DNA of 64,000 nt, from contig NZ_FOUI01000010.1 of the NCBI RefSeq assembly GCF_900114825.1, forward strand, positions 1 through 64,000, given 5' to 3'. The position numbers and the translations under genes are program-made. Positions 21,891 to 30,912 of the stretch are shown here, piece after piece (position 1 is the stretch's first letter; every line of letters starts with the position of its first letter). Under the pieces are notes generated by a model. It ran no database searches and had not been told where the DNA came from. It saw only the letters and a list, made by a program, of their open reading frames with translations. The DNA comes from Halopseudomonas yangmingensis (GTDB taxonomy: Bacteria; Pseudomonadota; Gammaproteobacteria; Pseudomonadales; Pseudomonadaceae).

Positions 21891-22588
21891 GAACGGTTGA
21901 TTTTTCTACCCTGATGGCATCTACCGTACATGATCTGAAAAATGTGATTGCAGCTATTGGTCAGGCCTATGAAAGCCTGCATGCGCAGATGCCCGAGACA
22001 CTGCAGCGCTCTGCCGATGCGCGTCTGATCGAGCGTGAGTCCGGGCGACTGGATGCCATGCTGATGCAGCTGCTGGGGCTCTACAAGCTGGAGCATCAGC
22101 AACTAAAACCGAATCCGGCCTACCATCGGCTGGATGACTTTTTTGAGGACCTGGTCAACCGCCACAAGGAACTGCTGAGCCATCGGGGTATTGAATGCCG
22201 GATAGTGCTGGCGGAGGATGGGCTTGAAGGTTTCTTCGATGCCGGCTTGCTGGCGACCGTATTGGACAACGCCCTAGGTAATGCCCTGCGCCATTGCCGG
22301 CATGCTCTGTGTTTGTCCGGCTGGCGTGAGCAGGACAGGATTTGGCTTAGCCTTTGTGATGATGGCCCGGGTTTCGCACCAGAACGGCTGGGGCCGGTCT
22401 GTGCGGAGCAAACCGGTAGCACTGTTGATCCGCAAACAGGAAGCACCGGGTTGGGGCTCTACTTTGCCGAGCGCATGGTGGCGCTGCATGATCTGGATGG
22501 TCAGCCGGCACTGTTGCAGTTGCGCAATGGCGGCGCCCTGCCGGGCGCCTGTGTGGAGATCGCGTTGCCGCTGCCCAGCCTGTTTTGA
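21884..22588 (+). CDS. Short cytoplasmic sensor histidine kinase
   Basis: A 234-residue kinase with no membrane segment and no separate sensor domain. The phosphoacceptor box is STVHDLKN (His16), followed by a dimerisation helix pair and an HATPase: N box LDNALGNALRH at about 128-138, G1 DDGPGFAPE, and G2 GSTGLGLYFAERMV. The start ATG overlaps the end of the response regulator gene (ATGGTAA). Because the phosphoacceptor is almost at the N terminus, input must come from another protein, perhaps the TPR-like part of the partner. This is inference. Confidence 0.87.
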   Translation: MVRTVDFSTLMASTVHDLKNVIAAIGQAYESLHAQMPETLQRSADARLIERESGRLDAMLMQLLGLYKLEHQQLKPNPAYHRLDDFFEDLVNRHKELLSHRGIECRIVLAEDGLEGFFDAGLLATVLDNALGNALRHCRHALCLSGWREQDRIWLSLCDDGPGFAPERLGPVCAEQTGSTVDPQTGSTGLGLYFAERMVALHDLDGQPALLQLRNGGALPGACVEIALPLPSLF

Positions 22589-22607
22589 GGCCGGGCAGGG
22601 CCAGTGC

Positions 22608-23849
22608 TCAGAACAGGTAGTTGAACTGCGCGCCCAGGCCGTGGGCACTGTTCTTGTAAGTGGCGCGGTAGTTGCCCTTGCGCGGATTGCTGATGTCGAT
22701 ATCGGTATCTTCCTCGCGCAGGTAGCTCCAGGCCAGATCGACGCTGGTCTGCTCGCTCAGCTGCCAGCCAAGTCCAAGACTGACAGCTACGCGGTCGCCA
22801 CTGGGAATACGCGGAGAGCGCTCGATATTATTGGTCGGACTCTGGTCAAAGGCGATACCGCTGCGCAGTTGCAGGCGCGGATTGAGCTGCAGGGTGGCGC
22901 CAAAGGCATAGGCCCAGCTGTCGTTCCAGTGCTGCTTTTCCTCAATCGCCGAGGGGAACGCGCTAACCGGCTTGATGGTCTGCAGGCGGCTCCAGCGGGT
23001 CCAGGCGGCACCGGCGTGCAGGGTCCAGCGTGGATCCAGTTGGTGGGTTACTGACAGGTCGATCATCTCCGGAGTGCGCAGGTCCAGCGTTGCCGGATAG
23101 TTGCCATTGACCGGCGGCGGCAGGTTGCGCACTTGCACCCTGCCTTCCAGGCGGTAGTCGACCATTGAGTGGTAAGTAACGCCCAGGCGTGTCGCTGGTG
23201 TTACCTGCAGCAGAGCGCCCAGGTTGTAGCCCACCGCGGTATCGTCACCCTTGATAATGATGCGGCCATCGGTGGCAGTACCGGTAAACACGGCTGTCTC
23301 CAGACGCCCGTCAACACGGTTCAGGGTTGGTCCGAAACCCAGCGACAGGCGTTCGTTGACCTTGTAGCTGAGGGTCGGCTGCAGGGTAATCACCCGTACT
23401 TCGCTGTAATCACCGAAATAACGGCCCTGAAAACCCCTTTCGTAATCGGTGATCATGCCGAAGGGTACATAGATTCCCACGCCAGCATGCCAGCGCTCAT
23501 CCAGCGGGCGTACATAAAAACCCATGGGAACGCCGGTAAAGGGAACCATGTCACCCTTGTTGCTGCCCTGAACCTCTGTACCGAACGGTGAGTTGGCGCT
23601 GGCGCTGTCTATGCGGCTGCTGGCATGGATGACAGCAAGACCACCGCTGGCCTGGGCACGATCAAGCAGCGCCATGCCGGCAGGGTTGCCGTACAGGGTG
23701 GTTGCATCGCTGGCGGATGAGGAGCGGCCAGCAAAGGAGGTGCCCATGGCACTGATGCTTTGCTCATTGAGCGCAAAACCGGCGCCCGCGGCAATACCCG
23801 AGGCGCCGGCAACGCCGACAGCCAGCAGGCTGGCAAGGATTTTCTTCAT
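22608..23849 (-). CDS. FadL/TodX-family outer-membrane porin
   Basis: A 413-residue protein with a signal peptide (MKKILASLLAVGVAGASGIAAGA, residues 1-23) and the FadL start of the mature chain: AGFALNEQSISAMGTSFAGR, then TTLYGNPAGMALL, which forms the N-terminal plug with its NPA motif. The remainder is beta-barrel-like, ending in an aromatic residue (NYLF) as outer-membrane proteins do. Members carry long-chain fatty acids and other hydrophobic molecules across the outer membrane. The ATG at 23849 is preferred over the ORF extension to 23933. It is convergent with the kinase and 285 bases from the chemoreceptor start. Confidence 0.9.
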   Translation of the reverse strand: MKKILASLLAVGVAGASGIAAGAGFALNEQSISAMGTSFAGRSSSASDATTLYGNPAGMALLDRAQASGGLAVIHASSRIDSASANSPFGTEVQGSNKGDMVPFTGVPMGFYVRPLDERWHAGVGIYVPFGMITDYERGFQGRYFGDYSEVRVITLQPTLSYKVNERLSLGFGPTLNRVDGRLETAVFTGTATDGRIIIKGDDTAVGYNLGALLQVTPATRLGVTYHSMVDYRLEGRVQVRNLPPPVNGNYPATLDLRTPEMIDLSVTHQLDPRWTLHAGAAWTRWSRLQTIKPVSAFPSAIEEKQHWNDSWAYAFGATLQLNPRLQLRSGIAFDQSPTNNIERSPRIPSGDRVAVSLGLGWQLSEQTSVDLAWSYLREEDTDIDISNPRKGNYRATYKNSAHGLGAQFNYLF

Positions 23850-24134
23850 TGGGGAGTAACTCCGGATGCGGGACTGGGGCCCGTCTTGTCGGTAGGTCGG
23901 GGTCGCGGCCTGGGGCGGGCCGCGAGGAACCAAACATGCGAATTATGTCATTGACGCTGCGGGCTTATCAAACGCTTAAGATGACCTGTCGGTCAATAAC
24001 AGGAGTGGCAGTTTGCTTCCGGCTTGACCCATGACATTGAAATTCATGAAGCAACTGCATTAGGGTTCCCTGGTAGCTGTGATATGGGCTCATCGGGAGC
24101 CGGCAACCGGACCTGCTTGTACGGGAAACTGATA

Positions 24135-25757
24135 ATGAAGAAGAATCGCTCGATCCGATTTCTTTTGCTGGCAGCTCTTGCCAGCGCCTTTACCCTGGTG
24201 CTTGCCTTCACTCTGCTGTACGCCAATCACAGCCAGCGTGCACACATGGAGGACTACACCAGAAAGTACGTTGAAGGTCTGCAGAAGTCCTATTTTGATG
24301 CGCTGAATACCATGATGGTGACCGGCACTATCGCCAATCAGCCATTGCTGCGTGAGCGCACCATGGCATCACCTGCGGTACTGGATGTGCGGGTGGTGCG
24401 CAGCGACAAGCTGAATGCCCTCTACGGCCCGGGAGCCGATTACCAGCGCAACCGTTCGCCAGAGGAAATGCAGGCGCTGCAGGGGGAGCGGGTTGAGCGT
24501 TATTCCATGAATGACAGTGGGCGTGTGTTCACCCTCTTGGAGCCGATCGTGGCAATGGCAGATTACCAGGGAGTCAATTGCCTGCTCTGCCATCAGGCTA
24601 ATGAGGGCGATATTTTGGGCGCGATCCGTGTCGACTACTCGCTGGCTGAGAGTGATGCACGGCTGAATACCCAGCTGGTTACCAGCGCCAGCGTGCAGAT
24701 CCTGATTTTTCTCCTCGCCTTTGCCGGCACGGCTGTGGTACTGGGCCGCCTGGTTACCGCACGCCTGCGTCAGCTTCATGACCGCATGGAAAGTATTGCC
24801 AGCAACTCCGATCTGACGATTCGTCTGGATGACTCGCGTAATGACGAGATTGGATCGGTTGCGCGGGCTTTCAACCGTATGGTCGGCAAGATAAACGCCA
24901 GTATGCATCTGGTGGTGGATAACGCCGGGCGGGTTCAGCAGGCCGCTGAACAGATTGCACACAAGGCTGACACCACGGTGCGCGAGGTAATGGCGCAGAA
25001 GGACAATACCGACCAGGTTGCCAGTGCTACTACTGAGATGGCTGCCTCGGCGGTGGAGGTCAGGGAAAACGCAGTGAATACCAGTCGCAAGTCGCTGGAT
25101 ACCACCAATGCCGCAAGCAATGGAGAACAACTGGCACGCAAGGCGGTACAGGGAATCGAACAGTTGAATGCCGAGGTGCAGGAGGGTGCGCGGCGGATTG
25201 CCGAGCTGGATCAGCGCACCAGTGCAATGAACGAGATGCTCACGGTGATCGCCACCATTGCTGACCAGACTAACCTGCTGGCGCTGAATGCGGCCATCGA
25301 GGCGGCGCGTGCCGGTGAAGCTGGACGCGGTTTTTCGGTGGTGGCCGATGAGGTGCGTGCGCTGGCTTCCCGGACCCAGGACTCCACGGAAGAAATTCGT
25401 CGCACCATTGATGGGCTGAAGGCCGAAGTGGTGGACTGTCTCGGCACCATGCAGCATGCGTCGTCATTGGCTGGCGATCAGGTACAGGCGATTTTGCACG
25501 TGGAGAACGAGCTGCAGACAATTGCCGGAGCGGTGCGTGAAATTACTGCACTGAATCAGCAGATGGAGCATGCTTCTGACGAGCAAAGCAAGGTTTCTGA
25601 GGCGGTCAACGGCAACCTGGCTGGCATCAGCCAGTCTGCTGAACAGACCTCGCGGGATGCTCAGGAAACCGCTCATATTGCTGCCGAGTTGCTGGGTATG
25701 GCGCAAACCCTGCGCGAAACCATCAATCAGTTCAAACTGGATAAATCTACCGACTGA
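24135..25757 (+). CDS. Methyl-accepting chemotaxis protein with c-type heme motif
   Basis: A 540-residue chemoreceptor. One membrane helix spans about 8-30 and a second about 184-206; between them is a periplasmic sensor domain that contains CLLCH at residues 149-153, the attachment motif for c-type heme. A HAMP domain (about 207-262) and a standard signalling region follow, with the hairpin IADQTNLLALNAAIEAARAG and VADEVRALASRTQ. The protein should report to CheA through CheW and sense a redox-active or heme-binding signal, such as oxygen, NO or cellular redox state; the ligand is inference. The ATG at 24135 starts the first membrane helix correctly. A good terminator follows. Confidence 0.9.
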   Translation: MKKNRSIRFLLLAALASAFTLVLAFTLLYANHSQRAHMEDYTRKYVEGLQKSYFDALNTMMVTGTIANQPLLRERTMASPAVLDVRVVRSDKLNALYGPGADYQRNRSPEEMQALQGERVERYSMNDSGRVFTLLEPIVAMADYQGVNCLLCHQANEGDILGAIRVDYSLAESDARLNTQLVTSASVQILIFLLAFAGTAVVLGRLVTARLRQLHDRMESIASNSDLTIRLDDSRNDEIGSVARAFNRMVGKINASMHLVVDNAGRVQQAAEQIAHKADTTVREVMAQKDNTDQVASATTEMAASAVEVRENAVNTSRKSLDTTNAASNGEQLARKAVQGIEQLNAEVQEGARRIAELDQRTSAMNEMLTVIATIADQTNLLALNAAIEAARAGEAGRGFSVVADEVRALASRTQDSTEEIRRTIDGLKAEVVDCLGTMQHASSLAGDQVQAILHVENELQTIAGAVREITALNQQMEHASDEQSKVSEAVNGNLAGISQSAEQTSRDAQETAHIAAELLGMAQTLRETINQFKLDKSTD

Positions 25758-25777
25758 GCGGGCGACCAGCCAATACA

Positions 25778-25806
25778 ACAAAAGGGGCCATGGCGGCCCC
25801 TTTTGT
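25778..25806. terminator. Bidirectional terminator after the chemoreceptor
   Basis: A 12-bp perfect stem ACAAAAGGGGCC with loop ATGGC, ending in TTTTGT. The A-rich left and T-rich right sides let it end both the chemoreceptor gene and the convergent oxidoreductase gene. Confidence 0.88.
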
Positions 25807-25824
25807 GTAGCTGGCGAGCCAGCC

Positions 25825-26847
25825 TCAGTCGGCGATATGCACCAGCTGCTTGCCGAAGTTCTTGCCCTTGAGCATGCCCTTGAACGCCTCAACGGCATTC
25901 TCCAGACCTTCAGCAACGGTCTCGCTGTACTTCAGCTGACCGCTGGCGACCTGGCCGGCCAGCAACGCGGTGATTTCCTGATGCTGGTCCTGCCACTCGG
26001 TGACCAGAAAGAAGCGGTGCTCCGGCTTCGGATCCAGTGCGCCGAACACGTGGAACGGGGTTTCCACCTTGCTTGCGTCCTCGGCGTTGTAGGCCGACAC
26101 GTAGCCGCAGATCGGCACCCGCGCGCCGGGATTCAGCAGCTTGGCCACGGCCCGGGTGACTTCGCCACCGACGTTCTCGAAATACACGTCGATGCCCTGC
26201 GGGCAGGCAGCGGCCATGTCGGCCTCGAGGTTGCCGGCCTTGTAGTCGACACAGGCGTCAAAGCCCAGCTCCTCGACCACATAGCGGCACTTCTCCGGGC
26301 CACCGGCCACACCAACCACGCGGCAACCCAGCTGCTTGGCGGTCTGGCCAACCACGGTGCCGACCGGACCGGAGGCGGCGGATACCACCACGGTCTCACC
26401 GGCCTTTGGCTTGCCGACATACATCAGGCCGCAGTAACCGGTACGTCCGGGCATGCCGGCCACGCCCAGGTAAGTCTGCAGCGGCGCGCCCTGATCCTTG
26501 ATCTTGTACACCATGGGGGCGTCACCGGGGATGATGCAGTACTCCTGCCAGCCGGAATACACAGTGACCAGATCGCCGGCCTGGTAGTTGGCGGAGTTGG
26601 ATTCGACTACTCGGCCAACGCTTTCGCCGACGATCGGCGCACCGATCTCGATCGGGTCCATATAGCCCTTGCTGTCGTTCATGCGCGGGCGCATGTAGGG
26701 ATCAAGCGACAGCCACAGCGTCTGGATCAGCACTTCGTCATCGCGAAGTTCGCGCACAGGTTCTTCCTTGAGAAGCAGGTCGCCATCGCGGATTTCGCCC
26801 TGCGGGCGCTGGTTCAGCACAATCTTGCGGTTGGTATAGCGGCTCAT
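25825..26847 (-). CDS. NADP-dependent medium-chain oxidoreductase (CurA-like)
   Basis: A 340-residue zinc-independent member of the MDR superfamily, similar to CurA/YncB and leukotriene-B4 dehydrogenase-like double-bond reductases. It shows the N-terminal substrate part (LSLDPYMRPRMND), the NADP-binding stretch VVSAASGPVGTVVGQTAKQLG at about residues 150-170 (split motif AASGPVG), and YFENVGG. Likely substrates are alpha,beta-unsaturated ketones or aldehydes; which one is unknown. It reads leftward and its start is 144 bases from the long palindrome. Confidence 0.88.
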   Translation of the reverse strand: MSRYTNRKIVLNQRPQGEIRDGDLLLKEEPVRELRDDEVLIQTLWLSLDPYMRPRMNDSKGYMDPIEIGAPIVGESVGRVVESNSANYQAGDLVTVYSGWQEYCIIPGDAPMVYKIKDQGAPLQTYLGVAGMPGRTGYCGLMYVGKPKAGETVVVSAASGPVGTVVGQTAKQLGCRVVGVAGGPEKCRYVVEELGFDACVDYKAGNLEADMAAACPQGIDVYFENVGGEVTRAVAKLLNPGARVPICGYVSAYNAEDASKVETPFHVFGALDPKPEHRFFLVTEWQDQHQEITALLAGQVASGQLKYSETVAEGLENAVEAFKGMLKGKNFGKQLVHIAD

Positions 26848-26990
26848 TGAAAACCTCGTGTTCGCTGCAAACGGTGTATGCGGCCCGAACAGCGTTCAGC
26901 GGGCTCGCCAGGAATTGGATGATAAACCAGCCGCCGTGACGATTCGGTCACCATTCATCGAACTGATTAGCTATCAGTCAGCCGGCCGAA

Positions 26991-27049
26991 CCCCTAAAAG
27001 GGGACAGATTTATTTTTCTCAGAAAAATAAATCTGTCCCCTTTTAGGGG
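26991..27049. repeat. 59-bp perfect palindrome (GGGGACAGATTTATTTTT family)
   Basis: Two 29-base arms (26991-27019 and 27021-27049) are exact complements with a single C between them. Each arm contains GGGGACAGATTTATTTTT, a word often seen near REP-associated (Y1/TnpA_REP) transposase genes in proteobacteria. The right arm ends one base before the stop codon of the carbonic anhydrase gene, so it also works as a terminator-like hairpin. No transposase is present, suggesting a non-autonomous element. Confidence 0.85.
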
Positions 27050-27050
27050 G

Positions 27051-27587
27051 CTACCGGTTTTCGGCCAGATGCTGGTCCTTCAGCCGCACATAGTTTGCGG
27101 CGGTGTAGTTGAAGAACTCGATTTCACGGTCGCTCAGCCTGCGCACCTCGCGGGCCGGGCTGCCCATGTACAGGTGGCCGCTTTTCAGGCGTTTGCCGGC
27201 GGGCACCAGGCTGCCGGCACCGAGGATCACCTGGTCCTCGATCACCGCACCGTCCATCACTATGCTGCCCATGCCGACCAGAATGCGGTTGCCCAGGGTG
27301 CAGCCGTGCAGCAGCACCTTGTGGCCGATGGTTACTTCCTCGCCGATGCTCAGGGCAAAGCCCTCCGGGTTGAACGGCCCGGCGTGGGTGATGTGCAGCA
27401 CGCTGCCGTCCTGCACACTGCTGCGTGCGCCGATGCGGATGCTGTGCATATCGCCACGGATCACCGTGCACGGCCATACCGAGCAATCATCGCCCAGCTC
27501 GACATCGCCCAGCACCACCGCGCTGGGGTCGATGAACACCCGTTGGCCCAGCCGTGGCTGCTGGCCTTGGAAACTGCGTATCGCCAT
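27051..27587 (-). CDS. Gamma-class carbonic anhydrase-like hexapeptide protein
   Basis: A 178-residue left-handed beta-helix protein of the YrdA/PaaY type. Hexapeptide repeats run through residues 25-140, with the metal-ligand histidines in HITHAGP and GHKVLLHGCTLG. The family is related to gamma carbonic anhydrases, though activity varies between members. The ATG at 27587 (MAIRSFQGQQPRLGQRV) matches the P. aeruginosa homologue and follows AAGGGCAAGG; the start at 27623 is less likely. It is divergent from prlC, as in P. aeruginosa. Its stop abuts the 59-bp palindrome. Confidence 0.88.
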   Translation of the reverse strand: MAIRSFQGQQPRLGQRVFIDPSAVVLGDVELGDDCSVWPCTVIRGDMHSIRIGARSSVQDGSVLHITHAGPFNPEGFALSIGEEVTIGHKVLLHGCTLGNRILVGMGSIVMDGAVIEDQVILGAGSLVPAGKRLKSGHLYMGSPAREVRRLSDREIEFFNYTAANYVRLKDQHLAENR

Positions 27588-27717
27588 TGCCTTGCCCTTG
27601 AATTGTGCGGCTATCGCCTTCATTGAAAACTTTCAACCACAGTACGCTGCCAAGCGGCCCCTGGTCGATTACCATGCGGGCATTGTAAGTCACTTGCCGA
27701 TTCAGGATACCCAGCGC

Positions 27718-29763
27718 ATGTCCAACCCCCTGCTGCAACCCTATGACCTGCCCCCGTTTGCCGCGATGCGTGCCGAGCAGGTAAAGCCGGCCATCGAACA
27801 GATTCTGGCGGACAATCGCCAGACCCTCGAGGCGCTGCTGGACAACCCGCCGGTGCAGTGGAGCTGGGCCACGCTGGTGCAGCCGCTGGACGAGATGGGC
27901 GAGCGACTGAGCCGCGCCTGGTCGCCGGTCAGTCACCTGAATGCGGTGATGAACAGCCCCGAGCTGCGTGAAGCCTATGACAGCTGCCTGCCGCTGCTGA
28001 GCCAGTACTACACCGAGCTGGGACAGAACCAGCGGCTCTATCAGGCCTACCAGCAGTTGGCCGAAGGTCCGGCCTTTGCCACCCTGGATCAGACCCAGCA
28101 GACCATTGTGCAGCACGCCCTGCGTGACTTCCGGCTGTCCGGGATTGCCCTGCCCGCCGAGCAGCAGCAGCGCTATGGCGAGCTGCAGATGCGCCTGTCG
28201 GAGCTGGCCAGTCGCTTCTCCAACCAGCTGCTGGATGCCACCCAGGCCTGGAGCAAGTCGTTTACTGATGCGGCGGCGCTGGATGGCCTGCCGGAGTCGG
28301 CACTGGCGCAGGCCCGTGATGCCGCCCAGGCGCGTGGCGAGGATGGCTGGCTGGTGACCCTGGATTTCCCCAGCTACTACGCGGTGATGACCTATGCCCA
28401 CGACCGCGCGCTGCGGCAGGAGCTGTACACCGCCTACTGCACCCGTGCCTCCGATCAGGGGCCGCAGGCCGGCCAGTTCGACAATGGCCCGCTGATTGAT
28501 GAAACCCTGCAGCTGCGTCAGGAGCTGGCGAGCCTGCTGGGCTTTGCCAGCTATGCCGAGCTGTCGCTGGCGACCAAGATGGCCGAGACGCCGGAGCAGG
28601 TGCTGCAGTTCCTGCGTGACCTGGCCAGCCGCAGCCGCCCGCACGCCGAGCAGGATCTGGCCGAGCTGCGTGCCTTTGCCGCCGAGCGCGGCTGCACGGA
28701 TCTGCAGAGCTGGGATGTCGGTTACTTCAGCGAACAGCTGCGCCAGCACCGCTATGCCATCTCGCAGGAGGAGCTGCGCCCGTATTTCCCGGTGGATACC
28801 GTGATCAACGGCATGTTCGCGATTGTCCAGCGCCTGTACGGTATCGAACTGCGCGAGGTGCAGGCGTTCGAGCGCTGGCATGCCGATGCGCGGCTGTTCG
28901 AGGTGTTCGAGCAGGGCCAGCGCATCGGGCGTTTCTTCCTTGACCTGTATGCCCGCAGCCACAAGCGCGGCGGGGCCTGGATGGATGGCTGTCGTGACCG
29001 CCGGCGCCTGCCGGACGGCCAGCTGCAGCAGCCGATTGCCTATCTGGTCGGCAACTTCACCCCGGCCAGCGGCGGCAAGCCGGCACTGCTGACACATGAC
29101 GAAGTGACCACGCTGTTCCATGAGTTCGGCCATGGCCTGCACCACCTGCTGACCCGTGTCGACTACCCGGCGGCCTCCGGTATCAACGGGGTGGCCTGGG
29201 ATGCGGTGGAGCTGCCCAGTCAGTTTATGGAGAACTGGTGCTGGGAGCCCGAGGGGCTGGCGCTGATTTCCGGCCATTACCAGACTGGCGAGCCGCTGCC
29301 ACAGGCGCTGCTGGACAAGATGCTGGCGGCGCGCAACTTCCAGTCCGGGCTGGGCATGCTGCGCCAGGTCGAGTTCTCGCTGTTTGATTTCGAACTGCAT
29401 GCTGGCTGCCATCCGGACCAGAGTGTGCAGCAGGTGCTGGATGCAGTGCGCGCGCAGACCTCGGTATTCCCGCCGCCGGCGTTCAACCGTTTCCAGAATG
29501 GCTTCAGTCATATCTTTGCCGGCGGCTACGCGGCCGGTTACTACAGCTACAAGTGGGCCGAGGTGCTGTCCGCCGATGCCTTCTCGCGTTTCGAGGAGGA
29601 GGGCGTGCTCAACCCGCAAACCGGCAGGTCGTTCCGTGACAACGTGCTGGCGCAGGGCGGCAGTCGTGAGCCGATGGCCTTGTTTGTCGAGTTCCGTGGT
29701 CGCGAGCCGAGCATCGAACCCTTGCTGCGCCACAGCGGACTGCTCGGGGAGCGTGCCGCATGA
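27718..29763 (+). CDS. prlC: Oligopeptidase A
   Basis: A 681-residue M3-family metallopeptidase, normal length for PrlC/OpdA, which degrades short peptides and cleaved signal peptides in the cytoplasm. The zinc motif LFHEFGHGLHH lies at about residue 468, with the third ligand glutamate downstream in the ENWCWEPE segment. The ATG at 27718 starts MSNPLLQPYDLPPF; the ORF extension upstream to 27109 overlaps the divergent gene and is rejected. The yheV start overlaps its stop (ATGA), so both form an operon. Confidence 0.95.
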   Translation: MSNPLLQPYDLPPFAAMRAEQVKPAIEQILADNRQTLEALLDNPPVQWSWATLVQPLDEMGERLSRAWSPVSHLNAVMNSPELREAYDSCLPLLSQYYTELGQNQRLYQAYQQLAEGPAFATLDQTQQTIVQHALRDFRLSGIALPAEQQQRYGELQMRLSELASRFSNQLLDATQAWSKSFTDAAALDGLPESALAQARDAAQARGEDGWLVTLDFPSYYAVMTYAHDRALRQELYTAYCTRASDQGPQAGQFDNGPLIDETLQLRQELASLLGFASYAELSLATKMAETPEQVLQFLRDLASRSRPHAEQDLAELRAFAAERGCTDLQSWDVGYFSEQLRQHRYAISQEELRPYFPVDTVINGMFAIVQRLYGIELREVQAFERWHADARLFEVFEQGQRIGRFFLDLYARSHKRGGAWMDGCRDRRRLPDGQLQQPIAYLVGNFTPASGGKPALLTHDEVTTLFHEFGHGLHHLLTRVDYPAASGINGVAWDAVELPSQFMENWCWEPEGLALISGHYQTGEPLPQALLDKMLAARNFQSGLGMLRQVEFSLFDFELHAGCHPDQSVQQVLDAVRAQTSVFPPPAFNRFQNGFSHIFAGGYAAGYYSYKWAEVLSADAFSRFEEEGVLNPQTGRSFRDNVLAQGGSREPMALFVEFRGREPSIEPLLRHSGLLGERAA

Positions 29764-30035
29764 GCACGCCACCCAAGCGCTTCATTGCTGGCGCGGTATG
29801 CCCGGCCTGCAGCCGCATGGATACCATCCGCAGCTGGCACGAAGACGGCGTGATGCACCGCGAGTGCGTCGAATGTGGCTATGCCGACAGTCTGGATGAG
29901 CGCGGCAACAGTGTGCCGCGCGAGCTTGATACCCGGGTCACCCCGGCAGCGCCGAAACCGGCCGACCCGCAGGTGCAGCCGGTGAAGTTCTTCGTCAATC
30001 CGCGGCTGAAAAAGGACGCTGACCCTCAGTCCTGA
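29760..30035 (+). CDS. yheV: YheV-family putative zinc-ribbon protein
   Basis: A 91-residue protein with two CxxC pairs, CPAC at about residues 14-17 and CVEC at about 36-39, forming a zinc ribbon as in the YheV family. It follows prlC with a four-base ATGA overlap, the same order found in P. aeruginosa and E. coli. The function is unknown; a link with PrlC is suggested only by position. The last ten bases overlap tail to tail with the next gene on the opposite strand. Confidence 0.88.
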   Translation: MSTPPKRFIAGAVCPACSRMDTIRSWHEDGVMHRECVECGYADSLDERGNSVPRELDTRVTPAAPKPADPQVQPVKFFVNPRLKKDADPQS

Positions 30036-30703
30036 TCGTCCAGCGGGCAGGGCAGGTGGTTGGCGCATTGCGGTAGCCGCAGGCTCAGCCCGAGCTCGCT
30101 GGACAGGCAGCTGCAGCTGGCCCAGGCGCTGCGCGCGGCCTGACTGGCGCTGGCCAGCCGGTAGTCGGCAAAGGCGCTTTGTTCGAACACCCGTGCCGGC
30201 AGCAGACGCTCTACCGCCCGCTGCACGGCCAGGTCCAGCTGGTTGCTGAAGGGCTCGCCGAGCAGGTGGTGGACGATCAGGTTGGCGGTGGTGTTGTTCA
30301 GCGGGATCAGTGGGCCGGCCCCGGCGGCCATGTAGCGCTCGTTGACTTCCTCGATCAGCCGCTGCGCCAGGTAGGCCTCATCCAGCAGCTCGAGCAAGCC
30401 GCTGTGCTCTGCCGGCAGTTCCGCCGGCCGGGCAAAGAAGGTACTGGCCACCCGCAGCACCGGCAGCACCTGCTCGCTCAGACCATGATTGCGCGCTACC
30501 TCACCCGCCTGTTCCAGCAGATCCGGTACCTGGCCGATATAGGCACGGGCAAAGCCCAGCAGGTTGCTGTCGCCGTTGTCACCCAGGGCAATCGCCCGGT
30601 GCAGTTCGCCGCTGCGTTGCTGCAACCAGTGCTGCAAGGCATGCCCGTAGTGTTCTTCGTCGCTGGCCTGCTGCAGGCGTTGGCGCAATGCCTGAATATC
30701 CAT
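30026..30703 (-). CDS. Conserved hypothetical protein
   Basis: A 225-residue, mostly helical soluble protein without signal peptide or membrane segment. I do not recognise the family. The N-terminal half is rich in Leu, Gln and His (HYGHALQHWLQQ) and the centre has LIPLNNTTANLIVHHLLG. Several cysteines occur near the C terminus (CSC at about 196, then C near 212 and 218). A good GGAGAG precedes the ATG at 30703, so the extension to 30838 is rejected. It is convergent with yheV, overlapping by ten bases. The 209 bases to the next gene show no clear feature. Confidence 0.7.
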   Translation of the reverse strand: MDIQALRQRLQQASDEEHYGHALQHWLQQRSGELHRAIALGDNGDSNLLGFARAYIGQVPDLLEQAGEVARNHGLSEQVLPVLRVASTFFARPAELPAEHSGLLELLDEAYLAQRLIEEVNERYMAAGAGPLIPLNNTTANLIVHHLLGEPFSNQLDLAVQRAVERLLPARVFEQSAFADYRLASASQAARSAWASCSCLSSELGLSLRLPQCANHLPCPLDDQD

Positions 30704-30912
30704 GACTGCTCTCCTGCTGCCCGCAGGCAGCGACTGCTGACGCGGTGGTGGATGCGCCACAGCCGGGATGTGGGCTGTATCGACGCAGCTTGGGTGTAGC
30801 ACAGCAGAAAACTTAGCAGTGGTGTTGCAAATCGTCAAAGTGGATCAGTTCGAGGCATTGGCAGTTGCTGACCCTGCTGCCCTTGCCGCGCAGTCTGGCC
30901 GCACGCCGAGCT

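Noticed and set aside
27487-29772. 761-residue open frame opposite prlC
   Set aside because: Antisense shadow; prlC keeps the HEFGH zinc motif and normal length.
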